Below, piece after piece: positions 47,004-55,768 of a stretch of 64,000 nucleotides of DNA. The notes below the pieces were generated by a model. It saw only the letters and a list, made by a program, of their open reading frames with translations, did no database searches and had not been told where the DNA came from. Position numbers and translations under genes: made by a program. Each line of letters opens with the position of its first letter. Positions within the stretch are counted from its first letter, which is position 1. This stretch comes from Anaerolineales bacterium (lineage in GTDB: Bacteria; Chloroflexota; Anaerolineae; Anaerolineales; UBA4823): the NCBI GenBank assembly GCA_025057645.1, contig JANXBJ010000009.1, forward strand, positions 1 to 64,000, given 5' to 3'.

Positions 47004-48200
47004 ATGATCACCATTCAATATTTAGAACCTGCCCCTGAGACCGCTTCTCTCCAACCGGATGAAGTTATCTTGAAGCTGCAACAAGCCCTGGATCGCCTGC
47101 CATTTACTCATCTCCTCATCGGTTGGGAAATTCCTGAGCGCATCCTCGAAGCCTGTAAAAAATTTACCGAACAGTACGCCATCAAATTCTTGCGGTGGCA
47201 TCCGCTGCTTACTTACAATCAAGAACCGATTGACCCAGCCCTTCGGGTTATTAACCTTTATAATCAGCCAATTTCGGGGTTTCAAAACCTTCCCGAATTC
47301 ACCTTTTTCTGCCCAAACCATCCTGAAGCGCGGGAGCGGATTCTTGCTAATTTATCGGTTCAGATTCAAACCGGTCTCTACGACGGCTTCTTTTTAGATC
47401 GCATCCGCTACCCATCCCCTAGCACCGACCCTTACCGCTATTTGGGCTGCTTTTGCCTCTCCTGCCAGGAAATTGCTCGGGATTTTAACCTCGATTTTGT
47501 AAACGTTCGCAGCGAACTTTTACAAGCCGAGCACAAGGCACAATTTCTTCCCTCTTTTCTCCGTTACCTTGCCGCAGCGCAACCGCATCATCCCGCCGTC
47601 CAACCCCTCCCTGAGTTCCAACGTTTTATGCGCTTTCGCTCCCAAAGCATCACGGCAATCCTGAAAGAGGTGATCGCTGAAATCAAGGGGAAAAATCTAG
47701 AAGTTGGCCTGGATGCCTTTTCACCCTCTCTCGCCTACATGGTCGGACAAAACCTCGATGAGATTACCCCTTTGGCGGATTGGACAAAGGTGATGAGTTA
47801 TGCTCATACAATGGGTCCAGCCGGTATTCCTTACGAACTTTCTCAATTAGCTCAATTCATCAAACAGTCCACTCTTTGGGATGAAAGAGAAATTCTGACT
47901 GCTCTCTCCCATGCCTTCGATTTGGAAATCCCCGATATGTTCGAGAAGCTCATCCGGGCTGGGCTTTCTCCATCAAGCTTAGCCAAAGAAGTTGAACGCG
48001 CAGTTCAACGCTCACCCAAACCAATTTTAGCAGGAATTGAGCTGGTCGAAATTCCCGGCGTTGCAACCTTGGATAACATCCAGATAGAGCAAGACCTTCA
48101 GGCAGTAAAAGCAGTACACCCTGACGGGATCGCCATCTCTTGGGATCTATGGCATATCCCGCTAGAAAGGTTGGAGCTCTTCCGAAGGATTTGGTCCTAA
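47004..48200 (+). CDS. putative glycosidase-like TIM-barrel protein (GHL10-like)
   Basis: The 398-residue protein is intact and lies within the importer locus. The segment GFFLDRIRYPSPSTD (about 130) followed by CFCLSCQEIARDFNLD resembles putative glycosyl-hydrolase-like proteins, which show DGxxLDYIRYP then a CFC-x-x-C cluster. A later DWTKVMSYAHTMGPAGIPYE fits the barrel active-site strand. No signal peptide is visible, so it would act in the cytoplasm. Sugar-hydrolase activity is unproven and the pairing with a NitT/TauT importer is odd. ATG 47004 has a modest AGAAAG site. Confidence 0.6.
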   Translation: MITIQYLEPAPETASLQPDEVILKLQQALDRLPFTHLLIGWEIPERILEACKKFTEQYAIKFLRWHPLLTYNQEPIDPALRVINLYNQPISGFQNLPEFTFFCPNHPEARERILANLSVQIQTGLYDGFFLDRIRYPSPSTDPYRYLGCFCLSCQEIARDFNLDFVNVRSELLQAEHKAQFLPSFLRYLAAAQPHHPAVQPLPEFQRFMRFRSQSITAILKEVIAEIKGKNLEVGLDAFSPSLAYMVGQNLDEITPLADWTKVMSYAHTMGPAGIPYELSQLAQFIKQSTLWDEREILTALSHAFDLEIPDMFEKLIRAGLSPSSLAKEVERAVQRSPKPILAGIELVEIPGVATLDNIQIEQDLQAVKAVHPDGIAISWDLWHIPLERLELFRRIWS

Positions 48201-48223
48201 ATCTCTTTGTAATAAGGTTAGCA

Positions 48224-48991
48224 ATGGAACAGGAAAAAATCAAACTTCAACGGGTCAGTCGAGTTTATGAGATCGGAAAAGGCAGCACCATCATCGCTGT
48301 CGAAGATGTCTCCTTCGCCGTTTCTGCGGAAGAGTTCGTTTGTATCGTCGGACCTTCTGGCTGTGGAAAATCCACCTTGTTATACTTAATTGCTTGTCTC
48401 GAAAAACCCTCGGCAGGGGAAATTCTAATTGATGGCAAGCCGGTCACCGAACCAAACCCGAAAGTGGGGATGGTCTTCCAACCTGATTCCGTGTTTCCCT
48501 GGCTCACCGTTAGAGAAAATATCGAATTTGGACCTGCCTTAAGGGGAATTCCTCCATCTCAACGCCAGCGGATTGCGGAATATTACGTGCACTTAGTGGG
48601 TTTAGAAGGATTTGAAAACACGCTGCCTCGCCAACTATCAGGTGGAATGAAAAAGCGCGTCGATATCGCCCGCGCTTTTGCCAATAATCCCGAAATCCTG
48701 CTCATGGATGAGCCTTTTGGCGCCCTAGACGCAATGACGAAAGAGAAATTGCAAATGGAGTTGCTGCAGATCTGGGAAAACGAGCGCAAAACGATCCTTT
48801 TCGTCACCCACGATCTTGAAGAAGCCCTGATGTTGGGGACGCGCGTCATCGTCATGAGCCGGCAACCAAATACGATCCAGACCATTTTAGATATTCCCTT
48901 TCCCCATCCCCGATCGATGATCTTGAAAACAAGTTCACAATTCCAAGAGTACCGCAAAAAGTTGTGGGAGTTGCTGCATTTGAACGTATGA
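48224..48991 (+). CDS. NitT/TauT-type ABC transporter ATPase
   Basis: The 255-residue ATPase has Walker A GPSGCGKST, the Q-loop FQPDSVFPWLTV, the signature LSGGMKKR, Walker B LLMDEPFGALD and the switch histidine in THDLEEA. ATG 48224 (MEQEKIKLQRVSRVYEIG) gives the usual length; the open frame extends upstream into the previous gene. It is intact while its permease and binding protein are frameshifted. Its last 110 bp are echoed by a degraded copy at 49589-49718. Confidence 0.92.
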   Translation: MEQEKIKLQRVSRVYEIGKGSTIIAVEDVSFAVSAEEFVCIVGPSGCGKSTLLYLIACLEKPSAGEILIDGKPVTEPNPKVGMVFQPDSVFPWLTVRENIEFGPALRGIPPSQRQRIAEYYVHLVGLEGFENTLPRQLSGGMKKRVDIARAFANNPEILLMDEPFGALDAMTKEKLQMELLQIWENERKTILFVTHDLEEALMLGTRVIVMSRQPNTIQTILDIPFPHPRSMILKTSSQFQEYRKKLWELLHLNV

Positions 48992-49197
48992 GGTGAGAAT
49001 CCAATCTGCTGGCAATCTCCATCCTGGACGGATGCGGATATACGGCGTGTCCCGATTTATCCCTCATTCTCGAGACCCAATCTCCTGAATCAAGCTCCGC
49101 AGGCTATAATAACAAACAGAGGCTTGGGCTTTGGTTTGTCTGCCATCCCGCCAATCTACAACAATTGCATTCCTGAGAAAGATTTCAGCAGGTAGAG

Positions 49198-49588
49198 ATG
49201 ACTCACAGAGCAGAGAACTTTCGCATTGAGCACGATTCGTTGGGTGAATTAGCGGTGCCTGCTCAGGCACTGTATGGCATTCAGACTCGGCGGGCTGTAA
49301 CTAACTTCCCCATCAGCGGCCGCCGTCCCTATCGGGCGTTTATCTGGTCGATGGCGTTGATTAAAGCCTGCGCCGCTCTAAGTCAATCACGAATTGGGTT
49401 TGCTCGATGAAATGCGCGCCGTGGCGATCCAACAGGCTGCCCAGGAAGTAATGGACGGCACATGGGATGAACACTCTGCATTCGATCCCTCTCAAGCAGA
49501 GGCAGACACGAGCCACAACACGAATTTTAACGAGGTGATTGCCAACTGCGCCACGCAATTGCTTGGCGGCGCATTGGGCGAGTATCAG
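49198..49588 (+). pseudogene. aspartate ammonia-lyase/fumarase fragment, degraded
   Basis: The first frame (FRIEHDSLGELAVPAQALYGIQTRRAVTNFPISG in parts) is the N-terminus of an aspartase/fumarase. Near 49385-49395 the reading shifts to LGLLDEMRAVAIQQAAQEVMDG. The strictly conserved region normally reading DPFQAGAGTSHNMN is here DPSQAEADTSHNTN, with several key changes. After GGALGEY the match stops, about one third of the way through the protein. Missense decay plus frameshift plus truncation shows a true pseudogene, not a sequencing error. Confidence 0.85.
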
Positions 49589-49718
49589 GAGCGGCTAATC
49601 CAACCTCATTCAGACCATCTTGGATATTCCCCTTCCCCCATCTGCAAACAAACGACACCGAAACCTGTCAAAGAGTTCTAGGAATACCGCAGGGAACTCG
49701 GGATTTGCCACATTTGAA
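49589..49718 (+). pseudogene. remnant of an ABC ATPase 3' end
   Basis: The DNA from CAGACCATCTTGGATATTCC to CCACATTTGAATA aligns with the last 110 bp of the intact ATPase gene (48882-48986, CAGACCATTTTAGATATTCC to GCATTTGAACGTA). One translation gives QTILDIPLPPSANKRH, compared with QTILDIPFPHPRSMIL in the intact gene. It is joined directly to the truncated aspartase, so it marks a deletion or duplication junction. Confidence 0.75.
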
Positions 49719-50121
49719 TATCTATACAACCTCCAAAGAGAGCAGAGCACAAGGGAAAGCTATACCTCCCGGCTTTACTAACTTTTTCGCAGTCTACAGA
49801 GGCCCCTGAGAACCAGACCCATATAAAGGCAAAGGACCAGCGTAAGAGTTGCGCCAATTACATTATAGAAAAAGATGATCCACCTGGTAAATGGCAGCTA
49901 CAGAAACCAAGCGGGGCAACTCTAAAAGATTTTTGTCAGAAACTCATCCCCGCAATTGACGGTACTTAGGTTGCGTCGAGGCAAATGTATAAGAAGTCAA
50001 CCCCCTTCTCTTCCACTCTCCGCCCGTGTCTTAGGCCATATTTGCAAAATTCCAGGGAGTGAGAAGGAGACCGTCCCCGATGGTCCAGAGAACACAAGCT
50101 CCGCTGGTCCAAAGAACTCAT
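49719..50121. other. intergenic region beside the decayed genes
   Basis: No gene, terminator or repeat is supported. A 117-codon frame (49956-50309) overlaps the DUF3782 gene on the other strand and looks random. It may contain further unrecognisable debris. Confidence 0.4.
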
Positions 50122-50961
50122 CTACGAAACCACCTCCTCCGCATCGCTATAAACTTCTATGCCCAGCTCTCGAGCAAGCTCTTTATCCTTCTCGAGGATC
50201 ATGGGTGAAATCAAAAGCATTCGGTCTACTTTGCGCCCTGTCCGCTTTTCATATGAACGCACCTTCCGCTCAAAGGTGTAAATCTCCGAGCGGCTCGCTG
50301 CAGACTTGATCTCACACACAAGCACCTGTCCGTTGCGGATAATCACATCCAACTCTACTTGATCAGGGCGCCCAAAGACTTCACCGCTCTCGTCTCGATA
50401 TTCCACCCACTCCACTTTGACCCCAAAAGACTCCTCTAGAATCGCCCTAAGAGCGTTGCGGAAGGAAGCCTCAGTAGACACTCCCCAACGAGCGCCGAGA
50501 GCACCAATTGTGCGATCGATGCGGCGGTCGACACGGTCAATCCGCTCAAGAAGTTCCCAAATAAGCCGCTGATTTTCTTGCCACCTGAGCTGACTCTCTT
50601 CCCATTTGCGTTGATTCTCTTCCCACTTCCGTTGATTCTCTTCCCATTTGCGCTCGCTCTCCTCGCGCATGGCGCGCATTTCCCGCTGGAACTCTTCCCG
50701 CATAGCCTCCAAGCGGCGCTGATTCTCTTCCCATCTGCGCTGATTCTCTTCCCACTTCCGTTGATTCTCTTCCCATTTGCGCTCGCTCTCCTCACGCATA
50801 GCCCGAATCTCTGCCAGCATCTGCTCAAAGCGGCTCTCGGATTCGGCGCGACTGGGTGCATACTCATGAATCAAGTGCCACACCCAATCCCGAATTTGCG
50901 GGTCTTTCATCACCAATGCAGGAAGTTCTCTTTGGATAATCTCACGAATATTCTCTTCCAC
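50122..50961 (-). CDS. DUF3782-type protein with long heptad coiled coil and PD-(D/E)XK-like domain
   Basis: The 279-residue protein shares the N-terminus (MEENIREIIQRELPALV) and C-terminal domain of the gene at 25400. Its coiled coil (about 45-140) is longer and made of near-perfect seven-residue KWEENQR units; AMREESERKWEENQRKWEEN occurs twice, 43 residues apart. The nuclease-like motif is Asp205 (QVELDV), Glu217 and Lys219 (CEIKS). The strong conservation of both ends and free variation in coil length suggest that the coil acts as a spacer. No toxin/antitoxin or defence gene is adjacent. Function unknown. Confidence 0.83.
   Translation of the reverse strand: MEENIREIIQRELPALVMKDPQIRDWVWHLIHEYAPSRAESESRFEQMLAEIRAMREESERKWEENQRKWEENQRRWEENQRRLEAMREEFQREMRAMREESERKWEENQRKWEENQRKWEESQLRWQENQRLIWELLERIDRVDRRIDRTIGALGARWGVSTEASFRNALRAILEESFGVKVEWVEYRDESGEVFGRPDQVELDVIIRNGQVLVCEIKSAASRSEIYTFERKVRSYEKRTGRKVDRMLLISPMILEKDKELARELGIEVYSDAEEVVS
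50565..50785 (-). repeat. 21-bp coding repeats (KWEENQR heptads)
   Basis: Near-identical 21-bp units occur in two blocks within the DUF3782 gene, encoding heptads KWEENQR/RWEENQR. The two blocks are copies of each other about 129 bp apart, indicating duplication inside the gene. Confidence 0.88.
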
Positions 50962-51093
50962 TTTAGGCCTCTCGCTTTAGTATAACACACCACAAACCCT
51001 CCTTTGGAAAAAGCTGATTAGCAATTTCTCTTCAGAAACCAAACGATCACAAGAGAAAAGCTATAAAAGTCAGGCCTATCCCCTTGCGGTTCT

Positions 51094-51681
51094 TTAGCTC
51101 GCTTTTCCCACTCCACCTGCTGAGTGCCTCCGATAAAAGTGCAAGGGGAGCGGAATGCCCGCTACCATCAAGAACACTTCATCCGCAACGGCGGCAACGC
51201 GCTGATTGACAACCCCCAAAATATCCCGGTAGAGTCGCCCAAGCGGGTAAGGCGGCACTACCCCCATACCTACCTCATTCGAGATGACGATCCAATGGGC
51301 CGAGCTACCTCGGATCACCTCAAGCAAAGCGTCCAATTCGCAGTCCACTGCTGCCATTGCCCTTTCCGGGTCAATGGACTCTGGAGGACATGTAGCTAAA
51401 ATGACGTTGCTCACCAGCAGGGTGAGGCAGTCCAATAAAACCACGGCCGCGTCCAAACCGCTCTCCCGGTATCCCCGTGCCACCCCATAGGGCAGCTCTA
51501 AGGTCTTCCAATGCTCCGGGCGTTCGCGTCGGTGCTGCGCCACCCGCCGTTCCATCTCTGAGTCTAGGGCCTGGGCCGTGGCGATGTATACCACCAATCC
51601 CTCTTGGAGGCTGGCTAACTCTTGAGCAAAACAGGACTTGCCGCTGCGCACTCCTCCGAGCAACAGGGTTAATTTTGCCAA
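51094..51681 (-). CDS. cobU: adenosylcobinamide kinase/adenosylcobinamide-phosphate guanylyltransferase
   Basis: The 195-residue protein phosphorylates adenosylcobinamide and transfers GMP to it, in assembly of the cobalamin lower loop. It has the P-loop LLLGGVRSGKS, VVLLDCLTLLVSN and the family hallmark SNEVGMGVVPPYPLGRLYRDILGVVNQ in pieces. The best start is TTG 51681, because GGAGG lies 7 bp upstream and the P-loop follows immediately; the longer frame adds a non-conserved, Gly/Ser-rich extension overlapping cofC. It lies 50 bp after cofC on the same strand and is the only cobalamin gene in the window. Confidence 0.92.
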   Translation of the reverse strand: MAKLTLLLGGVRSGKSCFAQELASLQEGLVVYIATAQALDSEMERRVAQHRRERPEHWKTLELPYGVARGYRESGLDAAVVLLDCLTLLVSNVILATCPPESIDPERAMAAVDCELDALLEVIRGSSAHWIVISNEVGMGVVPPYPLGRLYRDILGVVNQRVAAVADEVFLMVAGIPLPLHFYRRHSAGGVGKAS

Positions 51682-51731
51682 GCGGCTTCCTCCGTAACCT
51701 TCATAGTACGAACCTCCAGCCGAGAGGGACG

Positions 51732-52361
51732 TCAAAAATATCCCGGCAGAGGAGAATCGGGAGAGAGAAGTGTCCCCGCCAACTCCCAATCCTCCGCATC
51801 GTCTAAATCAAAAGCCAGTTCTGGCACATCAATCACTGCGCAGCGCCGGCACAGTTGCATAGCCAGCTCACAATGCGCTTGAAAGGAGTTCTCCCCGAAG
51901 CAGAACCGAGGGAGGTTGGGAGGTACGAGGTAGAGGGCATTCGTGCCCCGGCGGTGGCGATCAGGGGCGATGGCAACCAACGGCTGTGCCGATTGTGCGG
52001 CAGAGAGGAAGGTTTCGAGCGCTGCCCTACTCAACAGGGGCAAGTCGGTCGGCAGAATCAGAGCTGCATCCGCACGGCTGCGCTGAGCCAACAAAGTGCC
52101 CAACAGCACCGCCTGATTCAAGCCCTCGGATCGGCTTTCCAACAAAGTGCGCGCCCCTAGCGAGCGTGCCAAGGCCAGGGCTTCGGGATCGCGACTGACA
52201 ACCAACACTACCCCTATCTGGGATAAACCCTTGAGCACGGTCACCGTCCGGCACAACAGATACCGATTAAGCTCCCGGCGCTGCTCTCGGCCTAACACTG
52301 GAGAGAGACGGGACTTGCCATAGCCCAAGGGCTTAACCGGCACAACGGCCCACAAGGTCAT
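51732..52361 (-). CDS. cofC: phosphoenolpyruvate/2-phospholactate guanylyltransferase
   Basis: The 209-residue protein makes the activated three-carbon precursor of F420 from GTP and phosphoenolpyruvate or 2-phospholactate. Family motifs are VVPVKPLGYGKSRLSPVLG near the N-terminus, ALILPTDLPLLS around residue 100 and the GTNALYL segment near 138. Its ATG overlaps the cofD stop as ATGA. Which substrate is used (phosphoenolpyruvate as in FbiD or 2-phospholactate as in archaea) cannot be told, though the neighbouring nitroreductase favours the dehydro-F420 route. Confidence 0.93.
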   Translation of the reverse strand: MTLWAVVPVKPLGYGKSRLSPVLGREQRRELNRYLLCRTVTVLKGLSQIGVVLVVSRDPEALALARSLGARTLLESRSEGLNQAVLLGTLLAQRSRADAALILPTDLPLLSRAALETFLSAAQSAQPLVAIAPDRHRRGTNALYLVPPNLPRFCFGENSFQAHCELAMQLCRRCAVIDVPELAFDLDDAEDWELAGTLLSPDSPLPGYF

Positions 52362-53293
52362 GGGATCAACTCCCGCCGGGCAAAGTCAAGGATTTCTTCC
52401 GCCAACCTCCGACGATCGGCGGGGCTTCTCATCACCGTGTCGGTGACCAAGGTGCGCAATCCTAGGGAGCGAACGGCTGGTTCTTCGGCCACATCAGCCC
52501 GGTCGTAAACAAACCCCTTGAGCAACGAGCCATAATGCAAGGCCACCGCCTGGGCAGAGGGGGGAATGCCGATCTCAGCAAACATTTTGGCCGCTGGGCC
52601 CTTAAGGGCTCTGCCCCCGACAATGGGCGACACGGCCACCACCCGAGCGCGCAACAAAGCCTCTCGCACCCCCGGCACAGCGAGAATCGGATCGATCGAG
52701 ACCCAGGGGTTGGAAGGACAAAAGATCACCACATCGCAATCTGCAAGTGCCTCTAGCACACCCGGTGCTGCCGTGGCTTGAGCGATGCCCTCGAAGCGAA
52801 AGCCGCGCACGCTAGGCTCAAAACGATACTTCACAAAGTATTCCTGAAACGGCAAGTCTCCGATGTCGGTTTCGACGATGGTGCGGACCGGTTGATCGCT
52901 CATCGGCAAAACACGGTGTCGGATGCCCCACTGCTGGCAAAAAAAGCGGGTCACCTCGCTCAGCGTCTCTCCCTCTGCGAGACGGCGCGTGCGCTCCAGG
53001 TGGGTGGCGAGGTCCTGGTCACCCAATTGAAACCAAGTAGGAGCTCCTAGGGCTTCCAAGGCGCGCAGGGTATTCCAAGTTTCCCCCGCCCTTCCCCAGC
53101 CGGTCTCTGGGTTTGCCAAGCCAGCCAAGGTGTAACACACGGTATCGAGATCGGGACAGATTTTCAGCCCAAAATGAAGGAAATCATCGCCGGTGTTAAC
53201 CACAAGGGTCAACTCCTGAGGGGCAAGGCAACGCGCCAGCCCATCAGCAAGCTTTGCCCCGCCAACTCCCCCGGCCAAAGCCACTACTTTCAT
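52358..53293 (-). CDS. cofD: LPPG:FO 2-phospho-L-lactate transferase
   Basis: The 311-residue protein transfers the activated phospholactyl/phosphoenolpyruvyl moiety to Fo, giving F420-0 or dehydro-F420-0. It starts with VALAGGVGGAKLADGL, followed by VVNTGDDFLHFGLKICPDLDT in pieces and ends with the conserved SPIVGGRALKGPAAKM region. Its stop and start codons overlap both neighbours (ATGA), so cofC, cofD and the fusion gene are translationally coupled. Confidence 0.95.
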   Translation of the reverse strand: MKVVALAGGVGGAKLADGLARCLAPQELTLVVNTGDDFLHFGLKICPDLDTVCYTLAGLANPETGWGRAGETWNTLRALEALGAPTWFQLGDQDLATHLERTRRLAEGETLSEVTRFFCQQWGIRHRVLPMSDQPVRTIVETDIGDLPFQEYFVKYRFEPSVRGFRFEGIAQATAAPGVLEALADCDVVIFCPSNPWVSIDPILAVPGVREALLRARVVAVSPIVGGRALKGPAAKMFAEIGIPPSAQAVALHYGSLLKGFVYDRADVAEEPAVRSLGLRTLVTDTVMRSPADRRRLAEEILDFARRELIP

Positions 53294-54240
53294 AGATAAA
53301 GCATCACCTCAGCCAGGGATTTACGCAATGGAGGCCCCGGCTGCTCTGCAGCATAGCCGACCAAGATCAATGCCTGGGCTTGCCATGAAGGGGGATAGTT
53401 TAAGGCGTTCTGCGCCGCCTCAGGGGCAAACAGTGGAGCGCAAATCCAGACCGTGGCTAGGCCCAAAGCATGAGCAGCCAGTTGGAACTGTCCACCCGCC
53501 AGGGCCACGCTCTGCACCGCCATCTCCCACTCCCCCCTGCGCTGACGTTCGGTCTTCCCGGCCGGGAGGTCCTCTTCAGCCAGACACAGCAGAACCGCTA
53601 CAGGAGCAGCCAGCATCCTCTGGCGCGAACGTTCCAGGCGTTGATGGATTTCTTCCGGACCAATCCCTTGGGCCAAAAGATCTTGGCGGAAAACCTCGCC
53701 TAAGGCGTGAGCTAAACGCTCCCTCGCCGCAGCGTCGCTGATCACCACAAAGCGCCAAGGCTGCTCGTTATGTGCCGAAGGCGCCCAACAGGCCAATTCA
53801 ATCGCTCGTTCGATGAGGGCCCGCTCAACCGGGCGATCTAAAAAGCGGCGTACTGATCGCCGTTCGGTGAGCAAACGCAAACTTTCCGGTGTGCGGTGGA
53901 TGGGGATAGCGTTCAAGCCGATCTGCGAGTAAAAAGCGACCACGCTTTCTATCTCACTTGCGCTCAGCCCTATTCCCAAGCTACGCTGGAGCTCTAGGTT
54001 ATGCTCGTCCACCGCCAAGAAGAGAGCAGAGGCCTGGCGGACCGGTTCGCTTCCCATCCACACTTCCATTTCTTCGCCTGCTTCGCTCTGGGGTGAGGCG
54101 AGGTAACCGCAGTCCAGCGGATAACGAACCTGTGGAAAGCAACCGTGGAGGCTCTCCCGTGGGCGATCGATCACCACCTCCCCCTCCTCAAGCAAGCGAT
54201 CCAAAGCTTCCCAAAACGCCTCCCAGCGCCTTTCGCTCAT
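53290..54240 (-). CDS. fusion of inorganic-pyrophosphatase-like domain and FbiB-type nitroreductase
   Basis: The 316-residue protein lies between cofE and cofD. Residues 1-110 resemble short family I-like pyrophosphatases of Firmicutes: VVIDRPRESLHGCFPQVRYPLDCGYL, then EAGEEMEVWMGSE, where active relatives have DGxGIDVWVGS. Several metal-binding Asp positions are Glu here, so activity is uncertain. Residues 120-316 are an FMN nitroreductase (ERRSVRRFLDRPV, then WAPSAHNEQPWRFVVI), like the C-terminal domain of actinobacterial FbiB that reduces dehydro-F420-0. I chose ATG 54240, preceded by AAGGTGA, over the one at 54270 inside cofE. An FbiB-like role is well supported by context; the fused N-terminal domain is novel to me. 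Confidence 0.82.
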   Translation of the reverse strand: MSERRWEAFWEALDRLLEEGEVVIDRPRESLHGCFPQVRYPLDCGYLASPQSEAGEEMEVWMGSEPVRQASALFLAVDEHNLELQRSLGIGLSASEIESVVAFYSQIGLNAIPIHRTPESLRLLTERRSVRRFLDRPVERALIERAIELACWAPSAHNEQPWRFVVISDAAARERLAHALGEVFRQDLLAQGIGPEEIHQRLERSRQRMLAAPVAVLLCLAEEDLPAGKTERQRRGEWEMAVQSVALAGGQFQLAAHALGLATVWICAPLFAPEAAQNALNYPPSWQAQALILVGYAAEQPGPPLRKSLAEVMLYL

Positions 54241-54247
54241 CTTCACC

Positions 54248-55015
54248 TTATCGAAACAGATCTTGTTCAATCGGTCGGATCAACTCGCCCAGCCTGGATT
54301 GGCGCAGCGGATAGGGGAAGCCGTGCACATGCACCACCGGCGTACCCTCGGCGGCCTGTCCCATCACCAGCGAGGCCGCTGCAGCCAGTTCATCACCGAC
54401 ACCGACCTGCGTGATGCGCAAGCGGTAACCGAAAAGATCGGGCTGGCCGCGCAAATCCACCAAGCCCGGCACGCCGGCCAAGCCGATCGCCACCCCCACT
54501 GTGCCCAGACGCCAAGCACGCCCGTGCGAATCGACGATCATCACCCCAATTGAAACCCCAAAGTGAGCCTGAAGTCCTTCGCGCAGCCGTCTCGCCGAAG
54601 CATCCGGGTCTTCGGGCAAGAGCAAAACCCACTCTTCCTCAGCAGTTCCTGGGCCAGCCACGTTAGAGTGATCAATACCGGCGTTTGCACAGACAAAACC
54701 GAGACGGTGCTCCACAACAATGGTTCCTGGTCGGGTGCGTAAAACGGCGCGGCTCTCTCTGAGGATCAACTCCACCAACCGTGGGTCTTTCTCGATCTCT
54801 TGCGCCAGTTCTGCGGCGCGGGGAGAAGGAGTGACAGCCGCTAAATTTACTTGGCGACCTTCGGCTTTGGAGACGATCTTTTGGGCAAAGACTAGAATGT
54901 CGCCTTCTGACAGCACGATATCACTCTCCGCTAAGGCGCGGATGGTCAGCTCCACTAAATCGTCACCTCTCTTGACCAGCGGAAATCCCTTCAGAGGGGT
55001 GAGAATCATCGCCAT
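54248..55015 (-). CDS. cofE: coenzyme F420-0:L-glutamate ligase
   Basis: The 255-residue protein adds gamma-linked glutamate to F420-0 using GTP. It has [35 protein letters not shown] in pieces, the [20 protein letters not shown] segment and the [19 protein letters not shown] segment, all diagnostic. It is the stand-alone form; in actinobacteria this domain is fused to the nitroreductase as FbiB. It ends 7 bp before the fusion gene and begins 87 bp after npdG ends. Confidence 0.95.
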   Translation of the reverse strand: MAMILTPLKGFPLVKRGDDLVELTIRALAESDIVLSEGDILVFAQKIVSKAEGRQVNLAAVTPSPRAAELAQEIEKDPRLVELILRESRAVLRTRPGTIVVEHRLGFVCANAGIDHSNVAGPGTAEEEWVLLLPEDPDASARRLREGLQAHFGVSIGVMIVDSHGRAWRLGTVGVAIGLAGVPGLVDLRGQPDLFGYRLRITQVGVGDELAAAASLVMGQAAEGTPVVHVHGFPYPLRQSRLGELIRPIEQDLFR

Positions 55016-55102
55016 CGGAGCAGCTTTCGTCCACGAAAGAACCTCTTAACCGCAGAAGACGTACTCGGACAGGCGAGTGAGAACACAGCATATTGCTCCC
55101 GA

Positions 55103-55759
55103 TCAGTCCAATCCCGCCACGTGAATGCTGGCCGTCTTGCTCTTATAGTGCTTATTCAAGCTGATTAACAGTGCAGTCAAGCCTTCGACTACAATCGCAT
55201 TGTCCAAACCCCCGGCATAATAGGCGTTCATGCCACCATCTCGGGCAAGCTGCATGACCGCCTCGGCAGCTTCAAGGTCATCGGCACATATTAGGACATC
55301 GCCGTGCACCGGCTGATCCAGCTTGCGCAAGGCCGCAGCAGGGACGTTTTGAAAAGCTGCCACTACGCGCACCCCCTCCCCTAGGATTTCCTGCGCAATC
55401 CGAGCCGCAGCCGGCGGTTCGGGAGGTTTAGGATTACGGAAATCGACGCGCGCCGTGGCATCTACTAGGATTTTGCCCTGAAGGACCTCTTTTAGGCTGG
55501 TGAGAGCTTCTTGATGCGCAGTCTGCACTACGGTGAGCACGCAAATCTCGGCCCGGCGCGCCGCCTCGGCATTTTCGTAGCCCTTCACGGTTTGGATGCC
55601 CAAGGTCTGGTTGATCTCCTGAGCCGTGTTCTGGGCCTTTTCGGCTTGACGTGACCCGATCAAAATCGTGTATCCGGCGTTTGCCCAGCGCAAGGCCAAT
55701 CCCGGCCCCTCTTTCCCGGTTCCCCCAAGGATTGCGATGACTGGCTTGGTCTGATTCAT
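55103..55759 (-). CDS. npdG: F420-dependent NADP oxidoreductase
   Basis: The 218-residue Rossmann protein exchanges hydride between F420H2 and NADP. The signature IAILGGTGKEGPGLALRWANAGYTILIGSR (in pieces) is the NADP-binding motif typical of F420-dependent NADP reductases, and CADDLEAAEAVMQLARDGGMNAYYAGGLDNA follows near 155-185. It is 9 bp after the amidohydrolase gene and upstream of the F420 biosynthetic genes, so maker and user of the cofactor are clustered. Confidence 0.93.
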   Translation of the reverse strand: MNQTKPVIAILGGTGKEGPGLALRWANAGYTILIGSRQAEKAQNTAQEINQTLGIQTVKGYENAEAARRAEICVLTVVQTAHQEALTSLKEVLQGKILVDATARVDFRNPKPPEPPAAARIAQEILGEGVRVVAAFQNVPAAALRKLDQPVHGDVLICADDLEAAEAVMQLARDGGMNAYYAGGLDNAIVVEGLTALLISLNKHYKSKTASIHVAGLD

Positions 55760-55768
55760 GCTATACTC

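Noticed and set aside
50565..50785. 21-bp repeats as a possible non-coding tandem repeat or CRISPR
   Set aside because: They encode heptads within an intact DUF3782 gene.
51682..51789. N-terminal extension of CobU to 51789
   Set aside because: The P-loop follows directly after TTG 51681, which has GGAGG 7 bp upstream; the extension is not conserved in character and overlaps cofC.
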